From: Clostridiales bacterium
GTDB taxonomy: Bacteria; Bacillota; Clostridia; Lachnospirales; Lachnospiraceae
Direction of reading: 5' to 3'
DNA length: 51,010 nucleotides
NCBI GenBank assembly: GCA_020860565.1
Contig: JAJBUA010000011.1
Coordinates: 1 to 51,010 of the forward strand
Part shown: in pieces, positions 42,064 to 50,514 of the stretch
How the letters are laid out: every line of letters begins with the position of its first letter
How positions within the stretch are numbered: the first letter of the stretch is position 1
Position numbers and translations under genes: made by a program
Notes under the pieces: generated by a model
What the model was told of the DNA's origin: nothing
What the model saw: the letters and a program-made list of their open reading frames with translations, nothing else
Database searches by the model: none

Positions 42064-42292
42064 ATTGGTCGCCCAGATGATGAAAGAATGCTGTGCGAAG
42101 TACCGCTACCAGTTTTCACAGTTTAAAGTAATCTTTGACCTTGCTAAGGCAGGGCGCAGCCTGAAGACAGATGACAGCCGCGCGCAGATCCCCACGAGGG
42201 ATGTCAGCTATACGGGCCTTTCCGTATATGCAAAGGCGTTTTCGGAACGCACAGCGGGGAAGGAGGCGGCAGTAAGAACCGTGAAATCTTAA
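42064..42292 (+). pseudogene. IstA-like transposase, C-terminal remnant
   Basis: About 75 residues (AKYRYQFSQFKVIFDLAKAGR ... LSVYAKAFSERTAGKEAAVRTVKS) end in TAA six bases before the istB start. Position and orientation fit the C-terminus of an IS21 transposase whose first about 400 residues have been lost. The assignment rests mostly on the istB context, as no catalytic motif is left. Confidence 0.6.
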
Positions 42293-42297
42293 GGAGC

Positions 42298-43065
42298 ATG
42301 GATACTGAACATATCCCGGTCCAGCAGCTCACAGCCCTGCTCGATGCCTTCTCCCTGAAGCATGCATCCAGTATGCTCCCTGACCTTTTGGAAACCACGG
42401 ATGCACAGGATACCTCACACAGGGAATTTCTGCTGGCAGTCCTTGAGACTGAGGTGAAAGGGCGCAATGAGCGCCGCAGGAAGCGGAACTATTCCGCCGC
42501 CCACTTCCCGCCAAACATCCGGCCCCTGGAGGAGTTTGAGCCGGATGAGCTTGAGTCCGGAATTACAGCGGCACAGCTGTCCACACTGAAGGAGCTGTCC
42601 TGGCTGGATAACCGCGGCAACCTGGTGTTTGCGGGGCCTCCTGGCCTTGGTAAAACCATGGTTGCGTGTGGCTTTGGCCTGCAGGCAATCAACAACGGCT
42701 ATACCATATGCTTTGAGAAGATGATAAACCTGGTTAAAATCCTCGACACAGCAGAGACAGAACGGGCAGCCGGTTTCCGCCTCCGCAACATCAGGATAGC
42801 ACAATTAATCATCATAGATGAGATCGGGTATACCCCGATCAGCTGCGGCCAGACAAACAGGTTTTTCACCTTTATCAGTGATACCTATGAGAGCAGTTCC
42901 ATCATCTTTACCACAAATAAAAAGATCGTGGACTGGGCAGAAATGATGGGGAATCCCGTCCTCACCACTGCCATGCTGGACCGGATACTGCGCCACGCAA
43001 GATGCTATTCTTTCCGCGGGGAATCCTACCGGTTCAAGCACCCAGACTTATACAGTACAGGCTGA
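42298..43065 (+). CDS. istB: IstB-like transposition helper ATPase (IS21 family)
   Basis: A 255-residue AAA+ ATPase that assists IS21 transposase in target capture. Walker A FAGPPGLGKTMVACGFG lies at about residues 110-126, Walker B LIIIDEIGYTPIS at about 173-185, followed by SSSIIFTTNKKIVDWAEMMGNPVLTTAMLDRILRHARCYSFRGESYR, the typical IstB ending. The N-terminal helix bundle is present, so the protein appears whole. Its partner transposase is truncated, so the element cannot move by itself. Confidence 0.93.
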   Translation: MDTEHIPVQQLTALLDAFSLKHASSMLPDLLETTDAQDTSHREFLLAVLETEVKGRNERRRKRNYSAAHFPPNIRPLEEFEPDELESGITAAQLSTLKELSWLDNRGNLVFAGPPGLGKTMVACGFGLQAINNGYTICFEKMINLVKILDTAETERAAGFRLRNIRIAQLIIIDEIGYTPISCGQTNRFFTFISDTYESSSIIFTTNKKIVDWAEMMGNPVLTTAMLDRILRHARCYSFRGESYRFKHPDLYSTG

Positions 43066-43121
43066 TATGGATCTAAAAAACTCCTTACCATACGATGTAA
43101 AAAAGTGCTTGACACTTGCAT

Positions 43122-43193
43122 GTAACATTCCATTATAACCGCCATGAAGATGGCCAGTATGTGGAAGAAACCCTTCCCGTCCTCGATTTCATT
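43122..43193 (+). pseudogene. IS91-like transposase fragment (C-terminal part)
   Basis: The 24 codons VTFHYNRHEDGQ-YVEETLPVLDFI match a segment of IS91/IS801-type transposases that follows the catalytic core. The frame then leaves the family. An upstream part of the same kind of transposase lies at 50227-50447 in the same orientation. Confidence 0.65.
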
Positions 43194-43207
43194 CCGGCAC
43201 AAAAAAT

Positions 43208-43250
43208 AGCTGCCTGCGTTTCGTATCAGACAGCTGTTTTTTTGTTTTGT
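43208..43250 (+). terminator. Rho-independent terminator on the plus strand
   Basis: AGCTGCCTG pairs with CAGACAGCT (43208-43216 / 43227-43235; one mismatch) and is followed by a long T tract. It lies after the IS remains and could end readthrough from istB. Confidence 0.7.
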
Positions 43251-43272
43251 ATTATCCGCTACTTTCAACCGC

Positions 43273-43410
43273 CTATAATACAGATATCAGCTTTGGTAAA
43301 GTATAAGGTGTATGCTTCATATCCGGAATGATAACGTCATAACCAGATTCTGCAAGAATCTCAGCACTCATATTGTCGCCTAAATGTGCCCAGGCTCCAC
43401 AGAATTTATT
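43273..43410 (-). pseudogene. HpcH/HpaI (2-keto-3-deoxy acid) aldolase, N-terminal remnant
   Basis: Between a stop codon upstream and a TAG at 43275, one minus-strand frame reads FCGAWAHLGDNMSAEILAES then GYDVIIPDMKHTPYTLP. This is the start of an HpcH/HpaI-family class II aldolase, the GarL type that splits 2-keto-3-deoxy sugar acids. The remaining 200 or so residues are gone at the IS junction. It lies directly downstream of the enolase-superfamily gene, where a pathway aldolase would be expected. Confidence 0.7.
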
Positions 43411-43468
43411 TCAAGAACGAAGATCTTCTGATGTAATACGTTTATTTATGGAGCTGCCTTTCTGTGTT

Positions 43469-44551
43469 TTATCCGCGGTACTGGTAACGCTCGATATAGT
43501 CATGGTCAAAACGAACTCCAAGACCAGGTGTATCTAATAAGCGGAGCTTGCCAGCTTCTGGTTTTGGTGCTTGGGTAAAGGCTTCGTTCCACCAATCCGG
43601 AATATATTCAAGCAAACCACCAGTAGGAGATGCTGCCATTACGTGTGCACTCACCTCCATAAGCACATGCGCTGTCACAGGTACATGGAAAGCACCTGCA
43701 AGTGAGCAAACCTGTAAATATTCCGTAATGCCACCACAACGCATAAGATCTGGATTGATATAATCTGCACCACCAAGACGAAGCAGTTCAAAGATTTCTT
43801 TGCTTGTAAAGAGACATTCTCCAGAACATATCATAATGTCTGTTGTTGCGGCTAGTTCAGCATTACCTTTGAAATCCTGGCAGTGAAGAGGTTCTTCGAG
43901 ATATGTGATACCAAGATCTCGTAGATAAGGAACGATTTCTCGGGTCTGTTTCACATTCCATCCTTGGTTCACATCTACCATAATATCAAAGTCATCACCC
44001 ACTGCTTTTCGCAGTGCGGTCAAACGGGAAATATCAACTTTCCAGTCAGGGAACCCCAGCTTGAGTTTATATTTTGTATAACCTTCTGACTTAAACCATA
44101 AGGCTTCTTTGATCATTTCTTCCTGTGGCACCAGCCATCCGCCACTGCCATAGACTGGAAGAACATCCGTCTTTGCACCAAGAAGCTTATAAAGAGGTTT
44201 CCCAGCATCCTGCGCAATCAGATCCCACATGGCAGTATCAACGACTGCATAAGCGGACATCGGAAGACCAGTCTGACCGCAGCCACCCATGGTGGACTGT
44301 GCTTTTTTCCAGTGTTCTCGAATAAATGAAGGATCTCTTCCTATCAAATCACGGCAATATCCCTCAACCAACACTTTCATTGCTTCCGCTTGCGCCGTGT
44401 TGAATGTGTATCCCATTCCGATTCCGGTATATTCTTCTGTGTCCAGCTCAAGAAAAACATGCTCGATGTATTCAAGTGTGTAGACAGCATTTGGCAGTGG
44501 CTTAGTTAGCTTTTTTGAAATATGATAAACTCTGAAATCACGGATAACCAA
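43469..44551 (-). CDS. Mandelate racemase/muconate lactonizing enzyme family protein (probable sugar-acid dehydratase)
   Basis: A complete 360-residue member of the enolase superfamily. The barrel carries the MR-subgroup catalytic set: Lys162 and Lys164 in YKLKLG, metal ligands at Asp193 (VDVNQGW), Glu219/220 (LEEPL) and Glu245 (SGE), and His295 in VTAHVLMEVSAH. The lysine pair with the late His fits acid-sugar dehydratases such as galactarate, glucarate or galactonate dehydratase, but the exact substrate cannot be settled from these residues. Neighbouring aldolase, UxaA/GarD and FAH-type remains support a sugar-acid pathway. AGGAGA lies shortly before the ATG. Confidence 0.9.
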   Translation of the reverse strand: MVIRDFRVYHISKKLTKPLPNAVYTLEYIEHVFLELDTEEYTGIGMGYTFNTAQAEAMKVLVEGYCRDLIGRDPSFIREHWKKAQSTMGGCGQTGLPMSAYAVVDTAMWDLIAQDAGKPLYKLLGAKTDVLPVYGSGGWLVPQEEMIKEALWFKSEGYTKYKLKLGFPDWKVDISRLTALRKAVGDDFDIMVDVNQGWNVKQTREIVPYLRDLGITYLEEPLHCQDFKGNAELAATTDIMICSGECLFTSKEIFELLRLGGADYINPDLMRCGGITEYLQVCSLAGAFHVPVTAHVLMEVSAHVMAASPTGGLLEYIPDWWNEAFTQAPKPEAGKLRLLDTPGLGVRFDHDYIERYQYRG

Positions 44552-44653
44552 TCAGATTTCTCCTTTCACAATAGTTAGTGTTTTTAGGCGTTTGCGAAAC
44601 GCCAGAACCCGCATAAATACGGGATTCTTTTTGCTACAAAAAAAATCTCCTCA

Positions 44654-44886
44654 ATGATTTATGGTACAATAGAACTGTCAGAAACGTTCCGTAAGCCTCC
44701 AAAATTACCCCGGTTTAAACAGAACTTCGTTTCTGATCTGCAATCCGTATTTGACCGTCTCGTTAACATCACGGAACCGATCTGCCAGGAAATGGATGGC
44801 AATCTGGCTTCGATGCTCCTGTTCGACACTTCCGGGATTGAAGCCTATGTCACCGAAAATAACCCGAAATACGCAAACCGCATATA
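44654..44886 (+). pseudogene. IS1182-like transposase fragment (N-terminal part)
   Basis: About 77 codons read ITEPICQEMDGNLASMLLFD then TSGIEAYVTENNPKYANRI, a familiar N-terminal segment of IS1182-type DDE transposases. The sequence leaves the family after ANRI, just before the end of the FAH gene. Two hairpins lie immediately upstream (44599-44615 and about 44627-44642, the latter followed by ATTCTTTTTG). Confidence 0.7.
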
Positions 44887-44924
44887 TTTCACCAATATGT
44901 CCATCTGGATTCCAAATCTGCCGA

Positions 44925-45812
44925 TCAATATATAACATTAGTCAATCTTCCGATCCCTTCAATTTCACAGGTTACGGAATCTCCCTTTTTCAAATATCTT
45001 GGAGGAACATATCCCATTCCTACTCCCGCCGGTGTCCCTGTAGCTATGATATCTCCGCTTTCCAGTGTAATGCCGGCAGAGAGCTCCGCAATTAAAGCCG
45101 GAACTGATTTTATCAGAAAAGCAGTATTCGAATACTGTCTCATCTCACCATTCACATAGCTCTTGATATCAGCATGAAGTGGGAATGGAAGTTCTGTCCG
45201 GTCAGCGATCAGCGGTCCCATTGCGGTATAGGTGTCCAGGCTTTTTCCCATCATCCACTGTCCGTGACTTGTCTGAAGCTTTCTGGAAGAAAAATCATTG
45301 AATACGGAATATCCGAAAATATGTTGTTCTGCATCCTCCTCGCGAATTCCTTTTCCGCCTTTTCCTATGATAACTGCCAGTTCCACCTCATAGTCAATAT
45401 TATCATCCAGATCAAACCTTGCTTCCACTGCCTCGTCTGTTCCCAGAATACGGATTGCCCTCTTTAAAAAATATACAGTTTCACGAGCATGATCCATTGA
45501 TGATTCCGCAAAATGTTCTTTTGTTTCCTGACGATGATCTGCATAATTTACGCCAACACAAAGGATATCATGCACAGGACGTTCCATCGGAGGCAGAATT
45601 CTGGAATATCGAATATCGATAGCAGATCTTGCGCAGGTTTCTATCGCCTGCTTCGCTTTCACCGGGTCTCCGTCTGCCATTCGGATAAAATCAACAAAAC
45701 CTTTCCCACGAAGTTCCGGAAATACCTGATCCAGCAGGATTGCCTGATATCTGGATATTACTGCACCCAAATGCACTTCTCCATTCTCTAACATGAGACG
45801 GATATACTTCAT
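44925..45812 (-). CDS. Fumarylacetoacetate hydrolase (FAH) family protein
   Basis: A 295-residue FAH-superfamily enzyme. The C-terminal catalytic domain includes LCVGVNYADHRQE, the metal motif DYEVELAVIIGKGGK (Glu-x-Glu), FGYSVFNDFSSR, GKSLDTYTAMGPLI and ATGTPAGVGMG. Family members hydrolyse or dehydrate 2-keto acids; within a sugar-acid cluster a 2,4-diketo- or 2-keto-3-deoxy-acid step is plausible (inference). The C-terminus reaches the normal end (IEGIGRLTNVIY) although the IS1182-like fragment begins right after it on the opposite strand. Confidence 0.9.
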   Translation of the reverse strand: MKYIRLMLENGEVHLGAVISRYQAILLDQVFPELRGKGFVDFIRMADGDPVKAKQAIETCARSAIDIRYSRILPPMERPVHDILCVGVNYADHRQETKEHFAESSMDHARETVYFLKRAIRILGTDEAVEARFDLDDNIDYEVELAVIIGKGGKGIREEDAEQHIFGYSVFNDFSSRKLQTSHGQWMMGKSLDTYTAMGPLIADRTELPFPLHADIKSYVNGEMRQYSNTAFLIKSVPALIAELSAGITLESGDIIATGTPAGVGMGYVPPRYLKKGDSVTCEIEGIGRLTNVIY

Positions 45813-45838
45813 TGTTATACCAACCTCTTTTCTTTACA

Positions 45839-45926
45839 TTAATTACAAACCCTGGCAATTACCATTTCCATGTATCCCAGTGTCTCTGCTTTTGTCAGTT
45901 TTCCATCTGCAACTTCGCTTAGGGCT
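45839..45926 (-). pseudogene. UxaA/GarD-type sugar-acid dehydratase, C-terminal remnant
   Basis: The minus strand reads LSEVADGKLTKAETLGYMEM then VIARVCN and a stop, much like the C-terminus of altronate/galactarate dehydratases (a basic ASGELTKAE-LGHREFV-type ending). No open frame continues upstream through 46067. It is a scar of a larger gene between the FAH and TRAP genes. The assignment depends on a short segment. Confidence 0.5.
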
Positions 45927-46067
45927 TACCAACTTCATAATTCCTATAGCCTTATAAAAGTGCTCTTAAAATTGACCGGATTGCTTTTGAATCTTTGAAA
46001 TCCTGCTTTTCAGAATTTCGTCCACGTTTTAATCAAGATTACGAACTCGTTTCGCAATTACCTATAG

Positions 46068-47342
46068 TTAGTGTGTCAGCAGTTTCACCAGACCTAAAGA
46101 AAAGTCTGGTATATATGTAATGAGGGCTAATGCAATTACGGAAACAATCAGATATGGCATCAATGAATGAATCATGCTGCTCAGTTTTGCCTTGGCAAGA
46201 TCCGCACCCATGAACAGACAGAGACCAAACGGTGGTGTTACCATTCCGATTGCCAGATTACAAACCATAATAACGCCAAAATGAATTAGATTTACATTGT
46301 AGCTTGCAGCGATTGGAGCCAATAGTGGCGTCATAATAATGATACAGGAAGCGTTTTCCATGAACATTCCGAGGACCAGCAATAAAATGTTGATGAGAAG
46401 CAGGAACACATATTTATTGTGGGCAATATTTGCAAAGAACTGAGCTAAAAGCTGTGGTACATGCTGTTTACTCAGAATTACACTGAAAACAGCAGCGATA
46501 GAGATGATCAAAAGAATAGATGCCGCCAGAATGCCAGATTCGCGGAAGATCTTTGCCAAATGCTTCCATGTTATTTCGTGATAAACAAACATGCTGATAA
46601 AGATGCTGTAGAAGACTGCAATAACAGCGGCTTCTGTTGCGGTGAATATTCCACTGTAAATTCCACCAAGAATGATCACGGGAGTCAGGAATGCCAGAAA
46701 AGCATCTTTGAATGCCACCCAAATCTCTTTTCCGGAATATACGCGATCACCGCCGAAATTATTTTTTCGGCTTATTATGACTGCCACAAGAATGAAAGCA
46801 AGTCCAAACAGGAATCCAGGTATAACGCCAGCAATAAAACCATCACTGATTGATGCTGTCGAACCTGCCATGAAGCAGTAAAGCACCATTGGAACACTTG
46901 GAGGAATCATAACGCCCAGACAGGAAGCGACAGATACTGTTGCTCCCGAGAATTCACGGGAATATCCTTTTTCCAGCATGCCAGGGATAAGGATTGCACC
47001 TACAGCCGCACAGCATGCTGCTGCAGACCCGCATATTGCACCAAAGAACAGCGATACTAAAACAGCAACGATTGCCAAACCGCCACGGAACCTTCCAACA
47101 AGTGTTGAGCAAAATGTGATAAGGCGTCGTGAGATTCCGCCTTCCGCCATAATATTACCAGCCAAGATGAAGAACGGCAGAGCAAGATATGGAAATGAGT
47201 TAATTCCTGCAAACATCTTCTGGGCAATCCATACCATAGACATGGATGAATCGGATGCGATTGCGAGTATACAGGAAACACCAAGAGAGAAGACAATTGG
47301 AACGCCTAGTGCAAAGCAGATTAATAAAACAATATAGATCAT
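46068..47342 (-). CDS. dctM: TRAP transporter large permease DctM
   Basis: The 424-residue large membrane subunit of a tripartite ATP-independent periplasmic transporter, normal in length, with about 12 hydrophobic segments. Typical stretches are FPYLALPFFILAGNIMAEGG, LFFGAICGSAAACCAAVGAILIPGM and SVASCLGVMIPPSVPMVLY, then NLAIGMVTPPFGLCLFMGA near the C-terminus. It imports organic acids with Na+. Its ATG overlaps the dctQ stop by four bases. Confidence 0.95.
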   Translation of the reverse strand: MIYIVLLICFALGVPIVFSLGVSCILAIASDSSMSMVWIAQKMFAGINSFPYLALPFFILAGNIMAEGGISRRLITFCSTLVGRFRGGLAIVAVLVSLFFGAICGSAAACCAAVGAILIPGMLEKGYSREFSGATVSVASCLGVMIPPSVPMVLYCFMAGSTASISDGFIAGVIPGFLFGLAFILVAVIISRKNNFGGDRVYSGKEIWVAFKDAFLAFLTPVIILGGIYSGIFTATEAAVIAVFYSIFISMFVYHEITWKHLAKIFRESGILAASILLIISIAAVFSVILSKQHVPQLLAQFFANIAHNKYVFLLLINILLLVLGMFMENASCIIIMTPLLAPIAASYNVNLIHFGVIMVCNLAIGMVTPPFGLCLFMGADLAKAKLSSMIHSLMPYLIVSVIALALITYIPDFSLGLVKLLTH

Positions 47343-47854
47343 TGCGATTCTCCTCCCTTCAGGCGTGTAAGTAGATTTGCAATGGTGTTTAACATCATCA
47401 TGCCCAACCCAATTGGCATACAGAGATAAAACCAGAACATTTTTATGCCTGACATACTGGCGGCAGAGCTGTTAAAGCCAAGTGGTAGATATTTGTAGCA
47501 ACTGTATAGAGCCACGCAGAGAAAAGCAATAGAAATAACATCCACAACGCAGAGAAGAATATGTGCAACTTTCTTTGAAACAATTTCATAAACAACATCC
47601 ACTTTAATCAGCGTTCTGCGACGGCATGCAACTGCACCACCGAGGAAAGCAACCCAGATCATACTGTATCTGGCTATTTCTTCGAGCCAAGGGACTGATA
47701 TTTCTAATGAACGTGTAATAATCTGTCCCAATACGACGAATGCCAGAATCGCTAAAACGACAACCACAAGATATTCGATAACTTTATTCAGTGCTACAAT
47801 GATTTTTAAATACAGTTTCATCAGCTTAAACTCATCTTTCTGATTTCCAAACAT
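47339..47854 (-). CDS. dctQ: TRAP transporter small permease DctQ
   Basis: A 171-residue small membrane subunit with four hydrophobic segments and the family pattern VPWLEEIARYSMIWVAFLGGAVACRRRTLIKVDVVYE. It overlaps dctM by four bases, and dctP lies 123 bases upstream. It forms the permease with DctM. Confidence 0.93.
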   Translation of the reverse strand: MFGNQKDEFKLMKLYLKIIVALNKVIEYLVVVVLAILAFVVLGQIITRSLEISVPWLEEIARYSMIWVAFLGGAVACRRRTLIKVDVVYEIVSKKVAHILLCVVDVISIAFLCVALYSCYKYLPLGFNSSAASMSGIKMFWFYLCMPIGLGMMMLNTIANLLTRLKGGESQ

Positions 47855-47977
47855 AAAACAGGTTTGCAGTAACTCCGATGATCATCTATTCCTTCCTTCA
47901 GAGCGACACAGAACAATTAATCCAATTAATCCGAATCGCCCTGAAATATGAGAAAATCTTTCAAGTTTCAAATATTC

Positions 47978-49021
47978 TTATTTCATGCTCTTGATGATAT
48001 CTACAGCACCATCGTACTGCTCGTTGAGTTCATCGTGTAAAGGCTGAATCGCAGCTTCAAATGCTTCACGGTCAACTTCGTTTACTTCAACACCAGCATC
48101 GAGGATGGTCTGCATACCGGATTCTGTATATTTTTCACAAACTGCCGGAGAATTTTCAGCGGTTGCACTCGCTGCTTCGAGCAGCGCATTTCGCTGAGTT
48201 TCACTCATACGGTTCCATGCGGATTCGCTGATTGCAAGCATAACCGGCGCATAAAGATGATTTGTCATGGACAGATATTTTTGTACTTCATGGAATCCGT
48301 TGGAGCAAATTGCATTGATCGGGTTCTCCTGACCCTGAATCGTACCAGTCTGAAGTGCACTGAAGACTTCTGTCACAGCCATAGTAACCGGAGTTGCGCC
48401 AAGTGTTTCCCAACTTCGAATCTGGATATCACTTTGCATAACTCTTAAAATGATGCCTTTTAGATCTTCAGGGGTAGTGATTGGACGGGTGTTGTTGGTC
48501 ATTTCACGATACCCAAAATCCATAACGCCCAATGCGCGAATTCCGATATTACTTAAGTCTGTTCTAATTTCGTCACCGATGGAGCTTTCCCAAACACGGT
48601 TCAGATGATCAAAGTCATCAATCAAGTACGGGATCTCAAACATACCGCACTTAGGAGACGTGGCGGAGAGCGGAGAAAACGATACGATCATTACATCAAT
48701 GGTGCCTGCCTGCAAACCTTCGATGTACTCAGTTTCACCACCTAAAACACCACCAGCCTGAATATCCAATGTGATACTATCACTGCTCTTGTTGAGTTCT
48801 TCCTGTAATTTTGTCAAGTCTGAGTAATATACGGAATCTTCACTCATCGTGATTGCGCATGTGAGTGTAATCGGTGTTTCCGTGGTGGTATCAGAATTTG
48901 CCACCTGTGTATCAGATTTGGATGCCTGTGTTTCTGTGTTGTTTCCACTACAAGCGGTAAATGATGTTACCATACAAGCAATTAATGCCAGAGCAAGGAC
49001 TTTATTCCGGGACTTTTTCAT
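47978..49021 (-). CDS. dctP: TRAP transporter substrate-binding lipoprotein DctP
   Basis: A 347-residue extracellular binding protein. The signal MKKSRNKVLALALIACMVTSFTACS has a lipobox ending at Cys25, so it is a lipoprotein. The DctP fold is shown by YIEGLQAGTIDVMIVSFSPLS, ITTPEDLKGIILRVMQS and VFSALQTGTIQGQENPINAI; the Arg in LRVMQS normally binds the carboxylate of the ligand. I chose the ATG at 49021, since AAGGA lies six bases before it; the ATG at 49036 is an alternative. Its promoter faces lysR. Island context suggests a sugar acid as ligand. Confidence 0.94.
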   Translation of the reverse strand: MKKSRNKVLALALIACMVTSFTACSGNNTETQASKSDTQVANSDTTTETPITLTCAITMSEDSVYYSDLTKLQEELNKSSDSITLDIQAGGVLGGETEYIEGLQAGTIDVMIVSFSPLSATSPKCGMFEIPYLIDDFDHLNRVWESSIGDEIRTDLSNIGIRALGVMDFGYREMTNNTRPITTPEDLKGIILRVMQSDIQIRSWETLGATPVTMAVTEVFSALQTGTIQGQENPINAICSNGFHEVQKYLSMTNHLYAPVMLAISESAWNRMSETQRNALLEAASATAENSPAVCEKYTESGMQTILDAGVEVNEVDREAFEAAIQPLHDELNEQYDGAVDIIKSMK

Positions 49022-49139
49022 TTTCCTTCCTTTCATGTTTTCAAATCACTTACTAAACTTAAATCTTATATTTCTTCCGGGCAATCGAAAAAAATAATTG
49101 GTGTAAATTGTACAGATTTCTTGCCTAACCTGTGATTGT

Positions 49140-49196
49140 ATTATATAATTTATACATCACCTTAGCAAGCACAAGTATCCTAATCGATACATTAGG
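49140..49196 (-). promoter_or_regulatory. dctPQM promoter with probable LysR operator
   Basis: On the minus strand TTGCTA (49168-49163) and TATAAT (49145-49140) are 17 bases apart. Just upstream the inverted repeat CCTAAT-N6-ATTAGG (49179-49196) contains TAAT-N6-ATTA, the T-N11-A form bound by LysR proteins. It lies between dctP and the divergent lysR gene, at the activation position for the TRAP promoter. Confidence 0.75.
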
Positions 49197-49226
49197 TTTT
49201 CCTTAAATTAGAAAGAGGGGTTTTTC

Positions 49227-50174
49227 ATGACTTTTCGTCAACTGGAATATTTAGATATGATTTCAAGAGAAGGAAGCATTTCTTCTGCAGCAAAGAAGTT
49301 ATATATTTCTCAATCTGCCCTGAGTCAACAAATCTGTGGAATGGAAAAAGAATATCGGGTGGTTTTGCTGGATCGGTCTCACAAGCCAATAAGTCTTACA
49401 GAAAATGGGCAGATCTTTCTGGAGGCAGCGCAGAAAATACTCTCGATCAAAAATCAGCTAGAACATGATATAAGTAAAAACAGAGATAATAACCTTCATA
49501 TCAAAACAGTTCCATTTTATGGAACAAAGCTGGTACCGTTTCTTTTGTCTCAATTCTATCGTCAGTATCCCGAAATTCGGGTTTCTCTCAAATCAGATTG
49601 GGCACCTGTATTATTTCGCTCTGTAGGACATGAGCCTATAGACGTTTATATTCATGCGTTTGATTTGGAACCAATCAATCCGTCTATTCCTCTTATGCCT
49701 GAATTAAGACACGAAATGCTTTTTGAAGAAGAAATCATGATGGTAATATCTTCATCGCACCCGCTATTGCAGACTCTGAGTATTCAAAACAATGCCTCCG
49801 GTGTGCCTACCGTATCTATCGATGAAATTTGTAAATCAAAATTTATTTTGCCTTCTACAAGTTCGCGTTTGCTGGATATTGTTAAAGAATATTTCGGAAA
49901 TAAAATATTGCCTGATCAGATACAGATTATGAATCAGGGGTTTGATGCCTTAATTGCCCAGCTACAGTACAGTGATTATCTAACGTTTCTCCCTAACACC
50001 GCGATCAATTTTTGCGGAGCTGCTGTCGGTGTCCGTTTCTTTAGAGTGAGAGAAAGGCAGATCTTACGTCCGGTTGTTGCAAGTTATCCGGTTGGAAATA
50101 AGCTTAACTGTGCAGCAAAACATTTTATCAGAATCGCCCGTGAGGTTATGTCGTCTCAGCTTTATGGGATATAA
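49227..50174 (+). CDS. LysR family transcriptional regulator
   Basis: A 315-residue regulator. The N-terminal winged helix is MTFRQLEYLDMISREGSISSAAKKLYISQSALSQQICGMEKEY with the usual LLDRSHKPISLTENGQIFLEAA. A two-lobed effector domain follows. It is divergent from dctPQM, with the likely operator between them, so it should control the TRAP and sugar-acid genes in response to the substrate. The gene is noticeably AT-rich compared with the core genes. GAGGGG lies six bases before the ATG. Confidence 0.93.
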   Translation: MTFRQLEYLDMISREGSISSAAKKLYISQSALSQQICGMEKEYRVVLLDRSHKPISLTENGQIFLEAAQKILSIKNQLEHDISKNRDNNLHIKTVPFYGTKLVPFLLSQFYRQYPEIRVSLKSDWAPVLFRSVGHEPIDVYIHAFDLEPINPSIPLMPELRHEMLFEEEIMMVISSSHPLLQTLSIQNNASGVPTVSIDEICKSKFILPSTSSRLLDIVKEYFGNKILPDQIQIMNQGFDALIAQLQYSDYLTFLPNTAINFCGAAVGVRFFRVRERQILRPVVASYPVGNKLNCAAKHFIRIAREVMSSQLYGI

Positions 50175-50226
50175 AATTTCTGATCTGTTCCTGTCTGCTT
50201 CCGTGCGTGACGACGGATCTTGAAAT

Positions 50227-50447
50227 GTGAGCCAGGAGAAGATAAGCTACATTACTAATACTTCCCATTACTTTAACTATACTTTCCTCCGCAATGCTTT
50301 CCGCACAGCACTTCTCAATGAAATGGAATCCAGACTCGGCCCAGATTTCAAAAAGTCAAGGCCAAATGCTACCTAGGCCATAAAGATGGCTTCTATGTTT
50401 ATGCGAAACCAAACAAATGTGATCCGGAAACTGTCGTGAAATATATA
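50227..50447 (+). pseudogene. IS91-like transposase fragment (middle part, frameshifted)
   Basis: One frame reads SYITNTSHYFNYTFLRNAFR then TALLNEMESRLGPDFKK. After a frameshift near 50355 it goes on KAKCYLGHKDGFYVYAKPNK then CDPETVVKYI. Both parts belong to IS91/IS801-type transposases. The match stops at 50447. The piece that would follow soon after in the same protein is found at 43122-43193. Confidence 0.7.
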
Positions 50448-50462
50448 GTCTGCTTTGCTGTG

Positions 50463-50478
50463 CCCGCGTCCGTGCGGG
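50463..50478 (+). terminator. GC-rich hairpin with T-rich tail
   Basis: CCCGC-N6-GCGGG followed by TTCTTTTC on the plus strand, directly after the IS91-like fragment. A second hairpin GTTCGCC/GGCGAAC lies at 50495-50512. They may be the end of the lost IS. Confidence 0.4.
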
Positions 50479-50514
50479 TTCTTTTCATTCAAGGGTTCGC
50501 CGTCAGGCGAACTT

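Larger units (their letters stand above)
42064..43110 (+). mobile_element. IS21-family insertion sequence, left part missing
   Basis: It contains the tail of a transposase gene followed by an intact istB, in the istA-istB order of IS21. The left end lies where the amidohydrolase frame is cut. The right end is not defined and runs toward IS91-like remains at 43122. No matching terminal repeats could be recognised. Confidence 0.7.

Noticed and set aside
43085-43141. Apparent promoter TTGACA ... TATAAC after istB
   Set aside because: Spacing is 19 bases and no gene follows on the plus strand. It is most likely chance within the IS remains.
43122-50447. Island considered as an integrative element with attachment sites
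   Set aside because: No integrase, excisionase or conjugation gene and no direct terminal repeats were seen; only IS fragments flank it.
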